Assembly (NCBI RefSeq): GCF_023895975.1
Contig: NZ_JALBWM010000006.1
Location: 29,601-93,600 of the forward strand
DNA length: 64,000 bases
Source: Microbulbifer okhotskensis
GTDB taxonomy: Bacteria > Pseudomonadota > Gammaproteobacteria > Pseudomonadales > Cellvibrionaceae
Direction of reading: 5' to 3'
Each line of letters begins with the position of its first letter. Within the stretch, counting starts at the first letter, position 1. This document shows positions 43,714-51,995 of the stretch, piece by piece. A model generated the notes under the pieces. It ran no database searches. It was given only the letters and a program-made list of their open reading frames with translations, and had not been told where the DNA came from. Made by a program: the position numbers and the translations under genes.

Positions 43714-45558
43714 ATGGCTCAAAGCAACCAGTTCAAGCTCCTCTCCAGTCGCCGCTTTATGCCTCTGTTTGTCTCTCTATTAAGCAGCGTATTTAATGAC
43801 AGCCTGTTCAAAAACTCTCTACTCGTACTGCTGGCATTCCATTTGGCCAAAGCGGAAGCCAATACACTGATCAACCTCGCTAGCAGCCTCTATGTCATAC
43901 CTTATTTTCTTTTTTCATTGGCCGCAGGGCAGCTGGCTGACAAGTATGAAAAAAGTCGCGTCATAAGAATTATTAAAGCTGCTGAGATACTTATCGCTGT
44001 GCTTGGCACTATTGCGCTACTCACTAATGACCGGGTTTTAAGTTTTATCGTATTGATGCTTTTTGCCACACATACAGCCCTCTTCAGTCCAGTTAGGTAT
44101 GCCATTTTACCGCAGCACCTAAAAAAACCGGAATTGCTGGGAGGTAATGGATTGGCCCAGGTCGCATCCTTTGCCGGCCTATTGGTTGGAACCATTGTTG
44201 GTACCTTACTCGCCGGTTATATAGGTCAGGGAAAACCCGGCCTGTTGTACTTAAGTTTGGTTATGGTCACTGTCGCTATACTCGGCTACTTCAGCAGCAA
44301 AGCAATTCCCCTCGCCCCTTCCTCGGCCCCCAATTTAAAAATCTACTGGAACCCCATCACACAGACATTAAGGATCATGCGGGAGGTGGTTAAAATCCCG
44401 ACAGTATTTTATGCAATTATTGCGAATTCTTGGTTCTGGTTATTAAGTACAGCATACCTAACCCAGGTCCCCAGCTTTGTCAGAAACGTGTTAGGTGCCA
44501 GTGAACCAGTAATCACCTTACTCCTTTGCTGCCTGACAATTGGAGTTGCCATTGGCTCATTGATGTGTGAAAGCCTGTCCCGTGGACGTGTTGAACTGGG
44601 ACTGGTGGCAGTAGGTGGACTGGGCATGACCGTGGCAGGAGCTTGGTTAGGTATCCTATCGGGGGGCTACCAGATGCTCTCCAACGCTTCTCTTATCGAA
44701 TATCTAAAGAGCGATGGCGGTTACACTATCTTATTTATCACAACTTTTTTTGGCACTGCAGGCGGCATATTTATCGTACCGCTATATACCATTATTCAGG
44801 ACAGAACGTCTGAAAAAATTCGCGCCCAAGTGATTTCTGTTAATAATGTGCTCAATGCCTTATTTGTTGTCATTATCTCTATTACCATTATCGGACTTCT
44901 GGATCTTGCTAGGATGACGATTCCACAACTGTTTTCCCTACTTGCAGTCCTAAATTTTTTCATGTTGGTCCTCTTAGTCTTTCGAATGCCTGAAATGTTA
45001 TTCGATACCCTGGCTTGGCTTACCTATTTCCTCCCCAGGCGCACTAGATACGAAGGGCTTGAACGACTCCCCCCTGACGGGCCTGCACTTCTGCTTGCTA
45101 GTTACTCAAACTTACTAACGCCATTTATTATTAGCGGAGCAACGCCGCGTAAAGTTCGCTTTATCCCCAGTGATTCCATTACGAACAGCCCCTCACTTCA
45201 CGCACTGTTACGCAAAAGCGACTCCGTACCAAAAAACTACTATGGCCCCCAAACTCCAGAGCCAAAGAGAAAACATGTCGCCATCCGTGAAGCGGAAAAA
45301 AATCAACAACTACTGTGTATTTTGGTTGAAGAAAATAGCAAAGAAGAGCTTGAAGGGCTTGTTATACTCCTTAAGGAAATTCTGCAAGAATCATCATTAC
45401 CGCTAATCCCTCTATCGATAAAAGGCTCATTAAGCCGTGACCCAACATCTTATCGACGAAACTTGAAAACACTCGTGCAAGTCAGTAGTCCAATTCCAGT
45501 CTCAGATATTACCCTAAAACGGTTGTCCGATAATTTAAAGGGAGCTTCGTTGCTCTAG
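43714..45558 (+). CDS. MFS transporter fused to a catalytically degenerate acyltransferase domain
   Basis: A 614-residue paralogue of the preceding protein, probably arisen by tandem duplication. The MFS half is well kept (LLSSVFNDSLFKNSLLVLLA at the start, QLADKYEKSRVIRIIKAAE). In the C-terminal acyltransferase half the catalytic motif N-H-V-S-Y-I-D is replaced by SYSNLLTP, losing both His and Asp, and FPEG is replaced by LVEENSKEELEG. The domain is likely inactive, so the protein may only transport, or may modulate the active paralogue. The gene is full-length without frameshift, so it seems maintained. ATG 43714 has GGGATGAAGGG upstream. Confidence 0.88.
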   Translation: MAQSNQFKLLSSRRFMPLFVSLLSSVFNDSLFKNSLLVLLAFHLAKAEANTLINLASSLYVIPYFLFSLAAGQLADKYEKSRVIRIIKAAEILIAVLGTIALLTNDRVLSFIVLMLFATHTALFSPVRYAILPQHLKKPELLGGNGLAQVASFAGLLVGTIVGTLLAGYIGQGKPGLLYLSLVMVTVAILGYFSSKAIPLAPSSAPNLKIYWNPITQTLRIMREVVKIPTVFYAIIANSWFWLLSTAYLTQVPSFVRNVLGASEPVITLLLCCLTIGVAIGSLMCESLSRGRVELGLVAVGGLGMTVAGAWLGILSGGYQMLSNASLIEYLKSDGGYTILFITTFFGTAGGIFIVPLYTIIQDRTSEKIRAQVISVNNVLNALFVVIISITIIGLLDLARMTIPQLFSLLAVLNFFMLVLLVFRMPEMLFDTLAWLTYFLPRRTRYEGLERLPPDGPALLLASYSNLLTPFIISGATPRKVRFIPSDSITNSPSLHALLRKSDSVPKNYYGPQTPEPKRKHVAIREAEKNQQLLCILVEENSKEELEGLVILLKEILQESSLPLIPLSIKGSLSRDPTSYRRNLKTLVQVSSPIPVSDITLKRLSDNLKGASLL

Positions 45559-45595
45559 AACGAATATAGAAACGAGAGGGAGGAAGAAATTGAGG

Positions 45596-45623
45596 AGGGT
45601 ACCCACAGAACCGTGGGTACCCT
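45596..45623. terminator. Perfect stem-loop between convergent genes
   Basis: AGGGTACCCAC - agaacc - GTGGGTACCCT: an 11-bp perfect stem. No T-tract, but the position between the convergent MFS and FTR1 genes suggests transcript ends. Confidence 0.65.
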
Positions 45624-45630
45624 AGGCTAT

Positions 45631-47562
45631 TTAGGCCGCTTTAGCAGGAGAAGAGTCCGAACGATTGCCTTTCAACAGCAACCACAGCGCGACGACCAGT
45701 ATCGCACCCTGCACACCCACACCCTGCCAAGTGGAATAAATACCCAGCCAGTCGAAGCTGAGATTCACCGGCAGGGGATTAATCGCAATCCAAGCCGCTT
45801 CTTGCAACGCAGCTATAGCCTTGCCTGCCAGTACAAACGACAGTGCCAGCAAGACATAGGTCGTCATATAGAAGAACTTACCAATCGGCAGGCGGGCGGA
45901 GTAGCGCACAAACGCAACTCCCACGATCGCCAACAATACAGCACCTGCCGCCAAGCCACCCCAGAGAGCGCTATATTGATTTGAAGCCGTCTGCACCAGC
46001 AACGCCTGATAGAACAGGATAGTTTCAAAAATTTCACGATACACAGCGATAAACGCAAGGCCAGCCACTCCCCAGAGGGCACCGGTACTGAGACTGCGAT
46101 TTATGCTGTTTAGGATATATTGCTGCCACTGATCCGCCTGGGTCTTGCTGTGCATCCAGAAGCCCACATAGAAAAGCACCACTGCCGCCAAAAGCGCTGC
46201 GACTCCTTCCATCACCTCTCGGCTCGCGCCGCTAATGGAAATCAAGCTCTGTGCGGCAACCCAGGTGGCGACACCGGCGACAGCAGCACTGACCCAACCC
46301 AAATGAACAAATTTCAAAGCATCGCGGCGGCCGGTTTTAATCAGGATGGTAGTGAGGGCAATAACCACCAGCAATGCTTCAAGTCCTTCCCGCAAGAGAA
46401 TCAGTAAACTGGCTAAAAACAAGGTGCCCGCAGAAAGGTTAGCGTCCTGCATCAATGATTCTGCTCGACCCAACTGCTCCTGGATTACCTGTACCTGGGC
46501 TACAACTTGTTCAGGATTACTGTCAGCATTCAGCTGGCTACGCAGGCCCAGCAGCTCGCGTTCAGTGGTTTTACGCAGGTTGGCATCGAGAGAATCCAGG
46601 GAGCTTTCCGCCAGTTCAAAGCCATCCAGGTAAGCGCTGATGGCCAGGGTTCTCGCATAGGTATAATCACCCGCTTGATAGGCCACCAGGGATTTTTCCA
46701 GCTGCGCACGCGCCATCTCAATGGGCTCTGAACCCATATTTCGCTCGCTTACAAAGAACGCGCTCGGATCTGCACGCAATGTCGCAATCGTCTCACCAGA
46801 TAACTCCGGTCGGTCATTGTGCAGAACATTGGGGCTGTACATAACAACATCCTGCAAACTGGGTTTGGCCCCGCCAACTTGGCCAGCTCCGCCCTGGAAA
46901 GCCAGGCTGCCGACATAAAAAGCCAGAGACCAACGCTGCTGCTCATTCAGGTTCTGAAAGGCTGTCATAGCGGTGCCATCGATACCATTACTAATGGCAT
47001 CGTAAAGCCCCAGTACAGAGCGGTTTTCCGCGCGCTCTAACTCATGGAAATTTGTCGGTGCAGGCTCCAATTGAGCCGCTAGGGGGCCGTCACCTTTACC
47101 CTCGACACCGTGACAGGTAATACACTGCGCCTGATACAAAACCCGGCTCTCTTCGACACTGAGCAATGCGGTCGGTAGCGATAGTGCCGGCGCGATAGCC
47201 AAAAGCCCCTGTCGCAACTTGGCGGTATGGGCCTGCACCTCGTCAATCCCACCTTTGCGCAGGATCGCGGCCTGTAAGGCCTGGGCCTCCGCACGAATCA
47301 TCTGGGCCTCAGCTGATTCCTGTAGCTTTGCGCCGCGATCAATCAAGACCTCGGCAAACTCCTGCATTTCTTCGAATTCATCCTCATTGATAATCGCCCC
47401 CTCAGCCACGGCCTCAGGGTAATCCACACCAATGTACTCCGCCATCTGCATCAGCTGGCGCAACTCCTGCTCTGAGAGACCAGGGGCCTGGGCTTGTACG
47501 GGTAGAACCGTGATGGTCAGCAGCGCCAGTAGCAGGCGGGCCAAATGTAAGGTGGAGCGCAT
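45631..47562 (-). CDS. Cytochrome c / FTR1-family iron permease
   Basis: A 643-residue protein from ATG 47562, which has an AAAGGA site and begins a signal peptide (LLLALLTITVLPVQAQA); a longer frame to 47691 is unlikely. A periplasmic cytochrome c domain has CITCH at 147-151. After a helical linker comes a 7-helix FTR1 permease with both iron-binding R-E-x-x-E motifs: LREGLEALL and YREIFETIL. FTR1/EfeU permeases take up ferrous iron coupled to its oxidation, and the fused cytochrome probably accepts the electron. A Fur-box-like sequence lies upstream. The family is certain; the coupling is inferred. Confidence 0.93.
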   Translation of the reverse strand: MRSTLHLARLLLALLTITVLPVQAQAPGLSEQELRQLMQMAEYIGVDYPEAVAEGAIINEDEFEEMQEFAEVLIDRGAKLQESAEAQMIRAEAQALQAAILRKGGIDEVQAHTAKLRQGLLAIAPALSLPTALLSVEESRVLYQAQCITCHGVEGKGDGPLAAQLEPAPTNFHELERAENRSVLGLYDAISNGIDGTAMTAFQNLNEQQRWSLAFYVGSLAFQGGAGQVGGAKPSLQDVVMYSPNVLHNDRPELSGETIATLRADPSAFFVSERNMGSEPIEMARAQLEKSLVAYQAGDYTYARTLAISAYLDGFELAESSLDSLDANLRKTTERELLGLRSQLNADSNPEQVVAQVQVIQEQLGRAESLMQDANLSAGTLFLASLLILLREGLEALLVVIALTTILIKTGRRDALKFVHLGWVSAAVAGVATWVAAQSLISISGASREVMEGVAALLAAVVLFYVGFWMHSKTQADQWQQYILNSINRSLSTGALWGVAGLAFIAVYREIFETILFYQALLVQTASNQYSALWGGLAAGAVLLAIVGVAFVRYSARLPIGKFFYMTTYVLLALSFVLAGKAIAALQEAAWIAINPLPVNLSFDWLGIYSTWQGVGVQGAILVVALWLLLKGNRSDSSPAKAA

Positions 47563-47613
47563 TGAGAGTCCTTTACTGTTAGTGCAACAGGAGTGAGTCA
47601 TTTGGCGCATAAT

Positions 47614-47632
47614 ATAATTGATTATTATTCTC
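47614..47632 (-). promoter_or_regulatory. Possible Fur box
   Basis: Read on the minus strand the site is GAGAATAATAATCAATTAT, matching the 19-base Fur consensus at 13 positions by eye. It lies 52 bases upstream of the FTR1 permease start and in the divergent region with gpx, where iron repression would make sense. Confidence 0.5.
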
Positions 47633-47731
47633 ATAATAAAGCCTGCAAAGGTCATCACCTGAATAAAATTGTTGCAAAATAAATTGCACACAATTAAATT
47701 GTGAGCAATGCAAATACATCAGGACACCCCA

Positions 47732-48211
47732 ATGAGCGACCTATATTCAATCCCAGTACAAACCGCCGGTGGGCAAACCACCTCTCTCTCTGAGTACAAA
47801 GACCAAGTCGTACTTATCGTCAATACCGCGAGCAAGTGCGGATTTACCAAGCAATATGAAGGTCTCGAAGACCTGTACAAGAAATATAAAGATCGCGGTT
47901 TTGCCATTTTGGGCTTCCCCTGCAATCAATTCGGCAAGCAGGAGCCCGGTAGTGATAACGAAATCCAGGAGTTCTGCCAGCTAAACTTTGGCGTCAGCTT
48001 TCCCGTATACGCCAAGTTGGACGTCAATGGTGCAGAGGCCCACCCCCTCTTTGTAGAGCTCAAGAAGCGCGCACCTGGCCTCTTGGGGACAGAGGGGATC
48101 AAATGGAATTTCACCAAGTTCCTGATTGGCAAGAATGGCGGCAGCATCAAACGCTATGCGCCAAAAGATGCACCGGAGTCACTGGAAGTTGAAATCGAGC
48201 GGTTGCTTTGA
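47732..48211 (+). CDS. Glutathione peroxidase-family protein
   Basis: A 159-residue thiol peroxidase reducing organic hydroperoxides. The peroxidatic residue is Cys36 in NTASKCGFTKQYEGLEDL; FPCNQFGKQEPG supplies the Gln and a second Cys that suggests a thioredoxin-linked mechanism, and WNFTKFLI supplies the Trp. The ATG at 47732 is used rather than the open-frame start at 47708, because AGGA lies 8 bases upstream and the protein then starts at the usual point. Its stop overlaps the start of an OhrR-type regulator, so peroxide sensing and detoxification are coupled. Confidence 0.94.
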   Translation: MSDLYSIPVQTAGGQTTSLSEYKDQVVLIVNTASKCGFTKQYEGLEDLYKKYKDRGFAILGFPCNQFGKQEPGSDNEIQEFCQLNFGVSFPVYAKLDVNGAEAHPLFVELKKRAPGLLGTEGIKWNFTKFLIGKNGGSIKRYAPKDAPESLEVEIERLL

Positions 48212-48684
48212 TGGTTGTCTGTGACGACGACTCCAGTGACTTGGCACTGAACCGCCAATTATGCTTTGCCCTCTATGCCGCTTCCCGAGCGATGACCCGC
48301 GCTTACCAGCCGATGCTGAAAGCGCTGGGAATCACTTATCCACAATATCTGGTGTTGATGGTACTGTGGGAGTGGGCCTCTGCAGAGGCCCAGCAGGAGG
48401 AAGAGCCTAGTGTCAGTGCTCTGGGACAAAGGCTGATGCTGGACTCTGGCACCCTGACCCCACTCCTTAAACGAATGGAGCAAAACGGGTTGGTGTTACG
48501 CCGTCGCAGTAAGCGGGATGAACGTATTACCCTGGTCGAAGTCACATATGAAGGACTCACTCTCAAGCCAAAAGCCCGTGAGTGGGTGTCATCGCAGCTA
48601 GAAAGTAGTTCTATCAACCGCAATGATGTTGAACGCTTACACCGCGACCTGTGGCAGTTCCTGCATAAATTGACTGACATTTAA
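48211..48684 (+). CDS. ohrR: OhrR-type MarR-family regulator
   Basis: A 157-residue winged-helix repressor. The N-terminal segment NRQLCFALYAASRAMTRAYQ, followed by ITYPQYLVLMVLWE, is the OhrR signature, with the peroxide-sensing Cys at about residue 18. The recognition region is LMLDSGTLTPLLKRMEQNGL and the wing LRRRSKRDERITLVE. OhrR represses organic-peroxide resistance genes, usually ohr, until its Cys is oxidised. Here the gene starts in the TGATG overlap with the glutathione peroxidase gene, so gpx is a likely target by autoregulation. A stem-loop follows. Confidence 0.92.
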   Translation: MVVCDDDSSDLALNRQLCFALYAASRAMTRAYQPMLKALGITYPQYLVLMVLWEWASAEAQQEEEPSVSALGQRLMLDSGTLTPLLKRMEQNGLVLRRRSKRDERITLVEVTYEGLTLKPKAREWVSSQLESSSINRNDVERLHRDLWQFLHKLTDI

Positions 48685-48698
48685 TCGTAAAGAAGGCT

Positions 48699-48726
48699 TC
48701 CCCACTGACAATCATCAGCTGGGGGA
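48699..48726 (+). terminator. Stem-loop after ohrR
   Basis: TCCCCACTGA - caatca - TCAGCTGGGGGA forms a bulged stem 15 bases after the ohrR stop. The sequence following is A/T-rich but has no clean T-tract. Confidence 0.45.
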
Positions 48727-48818
48727 CCCAAAATATTAAGATAAAAAACCATAAAAAATCACATATTAGGAGAAAACCACCAAGAAATGACTCACATTAT
48801 TGAATATTAGGATAATCA

Positions 48819-48848
48819 TTGACCACCACAACATCTTAACTTCATAAT
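48819..48848 (+). promoter_or_regulatory. Sigma-70-like promoter upstream of leuA
   Basis: TTGACC (48819-48824), an 18-base spacer, and CATAAT (48843-48848). It lies 36 bases upstream of a short Leu-rich open frame and about 225 bases upstream of leuA. Confidence 0.5.
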
Positions 48849-48883
48849 ACCTGCAATCCGAACTAACGCGGAAACTGCAGTAT

Positions 48884-48964
48884 ATGAAGACTCCATTTTT
48901 TGCCCACAACCCGTCTGTTCTCGCCCTAGCTTTCTCGCTACGACTGCCCCTGCGCGGCATATAA
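48884..48964 (+). CDS. leuL: Possible leucine leader peptide of leuA
   Basis: A 26-codon open frame starting about 30 bases after the predicted transcription start. Its product, starting MKTPFFAHNPSV and ending LPLRGI, contains five Leu codons in a 14-codon span, two of them the uncommon CTA. Such a leader fits transcription attenuation of leuA, known in enterobacteria. I could not find a good terminator hairpin with a T-tract between it and leuA, and the ribosome site is weak, so this remains tentative. Confidence 0.35.
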   Translation: MKTPFFAHNPSVLALAFSLRLPLRGI

Positions 48965-49073
48965 TTTTTCTCCCCCCCACCCCCAACAGAATTCCAAACT
49001 TTATTTGATCGATGCGTAGACAGCGGCAAGCCCCCCTGTTTAGCCTCAAAGCAAATAAGGAGAACAGACGGAA

Positions 49074-50609
49074 ATGAGCACTAAAAAAGATAAGTTAGTC
49101 ATTTTTGATACCACTCTGCGTGACGGCGAGCAGAGCCCTGGCGCCTCTATGACAAGAGAGGAAAAGATTCGCATTGCCCGCATGCTTGAGAGAATGCGTG
49201 TGGATGTCATTGAAGCTGGTTTTGCTATTGCCAGTCCCGGCGATTTTGAATCCGTTAAAGCGGTTGCTGAAACAGTGACTGATTCGCGAGTTTGCAGCTT
49301 GGCCAGAGCCGTAAATGCCGATATTGAACGTGCCGGTGAAGCCCTAAAAAACGCCAATGCATCGCGTATTCACACGTTTATCGCCACCTCCCCTATCCAT
49401 ATGAAGTACAAACTGCAAATGGAGCCTGAGGACGTGCTACAGCGGGCGGTAAAAGCGGTGCAAACCGCTTGTCGCTTCACAGATGACGTGGAGTTTTCCC
49501 TAGAGGATGGCAGCCGCTCCGAACCTGAATTTATGTACCGTATTATTGAAGCGGTGATCCGAGCCGGCGCAGGCACCATCAATATCCCAGATACTGTTGG
49601 CTACGGTGAACCTGAAGAATATGGGGCCATGTTCCGGCGGGCCATCGAAAATGTGCCCAATTCAGACAAGGCCATTTTCTCCACTCACTGCCACAATGAC
49701 CTGGGGCTTGCCGTAGCCAATTCACTCTCTGCAGTGATGAATGGCGTTCGCCAAGTAGAGTGCACCATTAATGGCTTGGGTGAGCGGGCCGGTAACGCCT
49801 CGCTGGAAGAGATCGCCATGGCGGTACAAACCCGCCAAGACCTATATCCCGTGGAAACCGGTCTCGACACCAGCCATATTGTGCCCACTTCCAGAATAGT
49901 GTCATCGATCACCGGCTTCCCAGTGCAACCCAATAAAGCCATTGTTGGCGCCAACGCTTTTGCCCACGAGTCCGGCATTCACCAGGACGGTGTACTCAAA
50001 CACCGCGAAACCTACGAAATTATGCGTGCTGAAGACGTGGGCTGGGGGCAAAACCGCCTGGTGTTGGGCAAGCACTCCGGCCGCGCCGCCGTGCGTGCCC
50101 GCTATGGCGAGCTCGGTGTAGATTTCTCCAGTGCCGAGGAATTCCAGCAGGCATTCGCCCGCTTCAAAGATCTGGCCGACAAGAAACACGAGATTTTTGA
50201 TGAAGACCTACATTCATTAGTGACGGGCGGCGAATCCCCAATAGAGCGCTTCAAACTGAGCGACCTAGACGTTCGCAGCAAAATCGGATGCGCCCCCCAG
50301 GCCTTTGTCAGCTTGATGATTGATGGTGAGGCCCACCAGACCGCAGCCAATGGTGGCGGACCCGTGGATGCCACTTTTAAAGCCATCGAGCAATTGGTCA
50401 GCAGCGGAGCAGAACTAAAACTCTATTCTGTGAATGCGGTAACCCAGGGAACCGATTCCCAAGGCTCGGTAACCGTGCGCCTGGAAAAGGACGGCCGACT
50501 GGTCAACGGTGTTGGCGCAGATACCGATATCCTGATTGCCTCCGCACAAGCCTACTTGGATGCGTTAAACTTGCTCGCCATTAGTGAGAGTAAGAAACAG
50601 GGCGTGTAA
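49074..50609 (+). CDS. leuA: 2-isopropylmalate synthase
   Basis: A 511-residue enzyme joining acetyl-CoA and 2-oxoisovalerate, the first committed step of leucine synthesis. The catalytic half shows [18 protein letters not shown] at the start, the [14 protein letters not shown] segment, [15 protein letters not shown] with metal-binding His residues, and [14 protein letters not shown]. The C-terminal ~120 residues form the regulatory LeuA-dimer domain that binds leucine. Length is typical of the bacterial type (about 510-520). An AAGGAG site lies 9 bases before ATG. A short Leu-codon-rich frame upstream may control it. Confidence 0.97.
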   Translation: MSTKKDKLVIFDTTLRDGEQSPGASMTREEKIRIARMLERMRVDVIEAGFAIASPGDFESVKAVAETVTDSRVCSLARAVNADIERAGEALKNANASRIHTFIATSPIHMKYKLQMEPEDVLQRAVKAVQTACRFTDDVEFSLEDGSRSEPEFMYRIIEAVIRAGAGTINIPDTVGYGEPEEYGAMFRRAIENVPNSDKAIFSTHCHNDLGLAVANSLSAVMNGVRQVECTINGLGERAGNASLEEIAMAVQTRQDLYPVETGLDTSHIVPTSRIVSSITGFPVQPNKAIVGANAFAHESGIHQDGVLKHRETYEIMRAEDVGWGQNRLVLGKHSGRAAVRARYGELGVDFSSAEEFQQAFARFKDLADKKHEIFDEDLHSLVTGGESPIERFKLSDLDVRSKIGCAPQAFVSLMIDGEAHQTAANGGGPVDATFKAIEQLVSSGAELKLYSVNAVTQGTDSQGSVTVRLEKDGRLVNGVGADTDILIASAQAYLDALNLLAISESKKQGV

Positions 50610-51395
50610 GTGAACGAGTTGCAGCGGGCAGAATATTTATCAGTACTGGGCATCTCTAGTTATGTGCCTCGATTTGTCCTACCGCTCGCACCCAGCCCCC
50701 GGCAGGCAAAGCTGCCCCCCGCTGAAGCAATAGCGGTTCCGGGGGCGGACCCGTTTCCATCCTCAGCGGGGTTAAGAACAAATCCTCTGCTGCAATCGGC
50801 AGAGCAGATCACCACTGCTCCAACACAGCGGGCGAACACTACGGTCCGGGTGCTGAAAGAAATCAGCGCCTTAACCGGAGAGACGCAGCGCCCTCCCACA
50901 ACGGTCTCTGCGCCGATTGCGTCACCACAGAAAGCGGTAAAACCCTTTGTCTTGAACACCTGGCGTATCGGCGCAGAAGTACTGGTTATTGACAGCCATG
51001 AGCCCGGCGCCGCCCTACCCCTTGAAGCCCTGTTCAACAATATTATCCGTGCCCTCTTCTGGCATCAGCTGCCCCGCCAGCAGGAGCGTCTGCACTGGCC
51101 CCTGACCGAGAACCGTTTCGGTCCCGCCGAGGATGCCTCCCAGGCTCGCGATACCTTCTCCAGTTGGCTCGAAGCCTCCTGCGCCCGTCTTCCGGTGAAA
51201 TCTATCTGGTTGATGGGTTCAGAATCACAGGAATTTTGTAGCCCCATCGCCCTGACTCAAACAATCAGCGAGTGGAATGGCGCGCAGCTCATCACCATGC
51301 CGAGCCTCTCACTGTTGTTACAGGAACCGGAGCACAAAGGCCCCCTTTGGAAGCTTTTGCGCAGCCGTTACCCAGCTGAAACTCGTGCAGAGTGA
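50610..51395 (+). CDS. HolD-like protein, candidate DNA polymerase III psi subunit
   Basis: A 261-residue protein from GTG 50610, directly after the leuA stop and overlapping rimI by 4 bases. In E. coli holD (psi) sits just before rimI. The N-terminus LQRAEYLSVLGISSYVPRF resembles psi's L-Q-Q-L-G-I-T-Q-W segment, the DnaX-binding part. Later NTWRIGAEVLVIDSHEPG resembles NSWRLGTDEPLSLEG, and the terminal LLLQEPEHKGPLWKLL resembles L-R-A-N-P-T-A-R-A-A-L-W. A long Pro/Thr-rich insert (about 45-110) makes it nearly twice the size of E. coli psi (137). The assignment rests on these three matches plus context and needs a profile search. Confidence 0.6.
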   Translation: MNELQRAEYLSVLGISSYVPRFVLPLAPSPRQAKLPPAEAIAVPGADPFPSSAGLRTNPLLQSAEQITTAPTQRANTTVRVLKEISALTGETQRPPTTVSAPIASPQKAVKPFVLNTWRIGAEVLVIDSHEPGAALPLEALFNNIIRALFWHQLPRQQERLHWPLTENRFGPAEDASQARDTFSSWLEASCARLPVKSIWLMGSESQEFCSPIALTQTISEWNGAQLITMPSLSLLLQEPEHKGPLWKLLRSRYPAETRAE

Positions 51396-51868
51396 CAATA
51401 TTGGATCGCACTGATATGCGTCTACGCGTGGCATCGGCTAAAGACAGCGCGGCGTTAGCGCTACTGGCCGAAAATGCCCACAACCACGCCTGGAGCGAAT
51501 CCCAGTACCAACAGAGCTTCAGCGCCGGCCACTATTGCTGGGTGATGGAGCAGAGCAAAAACATCATCGCCTGCTGTGTTACCAGTAAACTATTGGACGA
51601 AGCAGAAATCCTGGATATTGCCGTATCCCCAGCATGGCGCCGCCGAGGGCTGGCCGAAGCTCTGCTGGAGAATCTGATCGCAACATTACCGGCAGAGATC
51701 GCTCGGCTTTTACTCGAGGTGCGGGTATCCAATCTTGCCGCGCGCTCCCTCTACCGCAAACTGGGTTTCTCCGAGGACGGGATGCGCAAGAATTACTATC
51801 CCGCGCTGGATGGTCGTCGCGAGGATGCTGTACTCATGAGTCTCGCTCTGAATGGCGCTCAGTCGTAG
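51392..51868 (+). CDS. rimI: Ribosomal-protein S18 N-terminal alanine acetyltransferase
   Basis: A 158-residue GNAT acetyltransferase. The acetyl-CoA loop is AVSPAWRRRGLAEALLENL (R-R-x-G-x-A), followed by LLLEVRVSNLAARSLYRKLG and FSEDGMRKNYY, with the typical R-K-N-Y-Y end of RimI. GTG 51392 overlaps the previous stop; ATG 51416 would give a 150-residue protein beginning MRLRVAS and is equally possible. Position after a HolD-like gene matches enterobacterial holD-rimI order. It is probably cotranscribed with that gene. Confidence 0.9.
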   Translation: MTILDRTDMRLRVASAKDSAALALLAENAHNHAWSESQYQQSFSAGHYCWVMEQSKNIIACCVTSKLLDEAEILDIAVSPAWRRRGLAEALLENLIATLPAEIARLLLEVRVSNLAARSLYRKLGFSEDGMRKNYYPALDGRREDAVLMSLALNGAQS

Positions 51869-51995
51869 AATGAGTCTCTCAAGCGAAATTCCCGCCTTGC
51901 CAATAAGGCCCTGAACCCGCGAACAGTCGAGCCCCTTCCTCACGGCGCGATTCCCGGCTTCCCAACCCGCTCGTTGGATTGACAAAGAGATTTAC

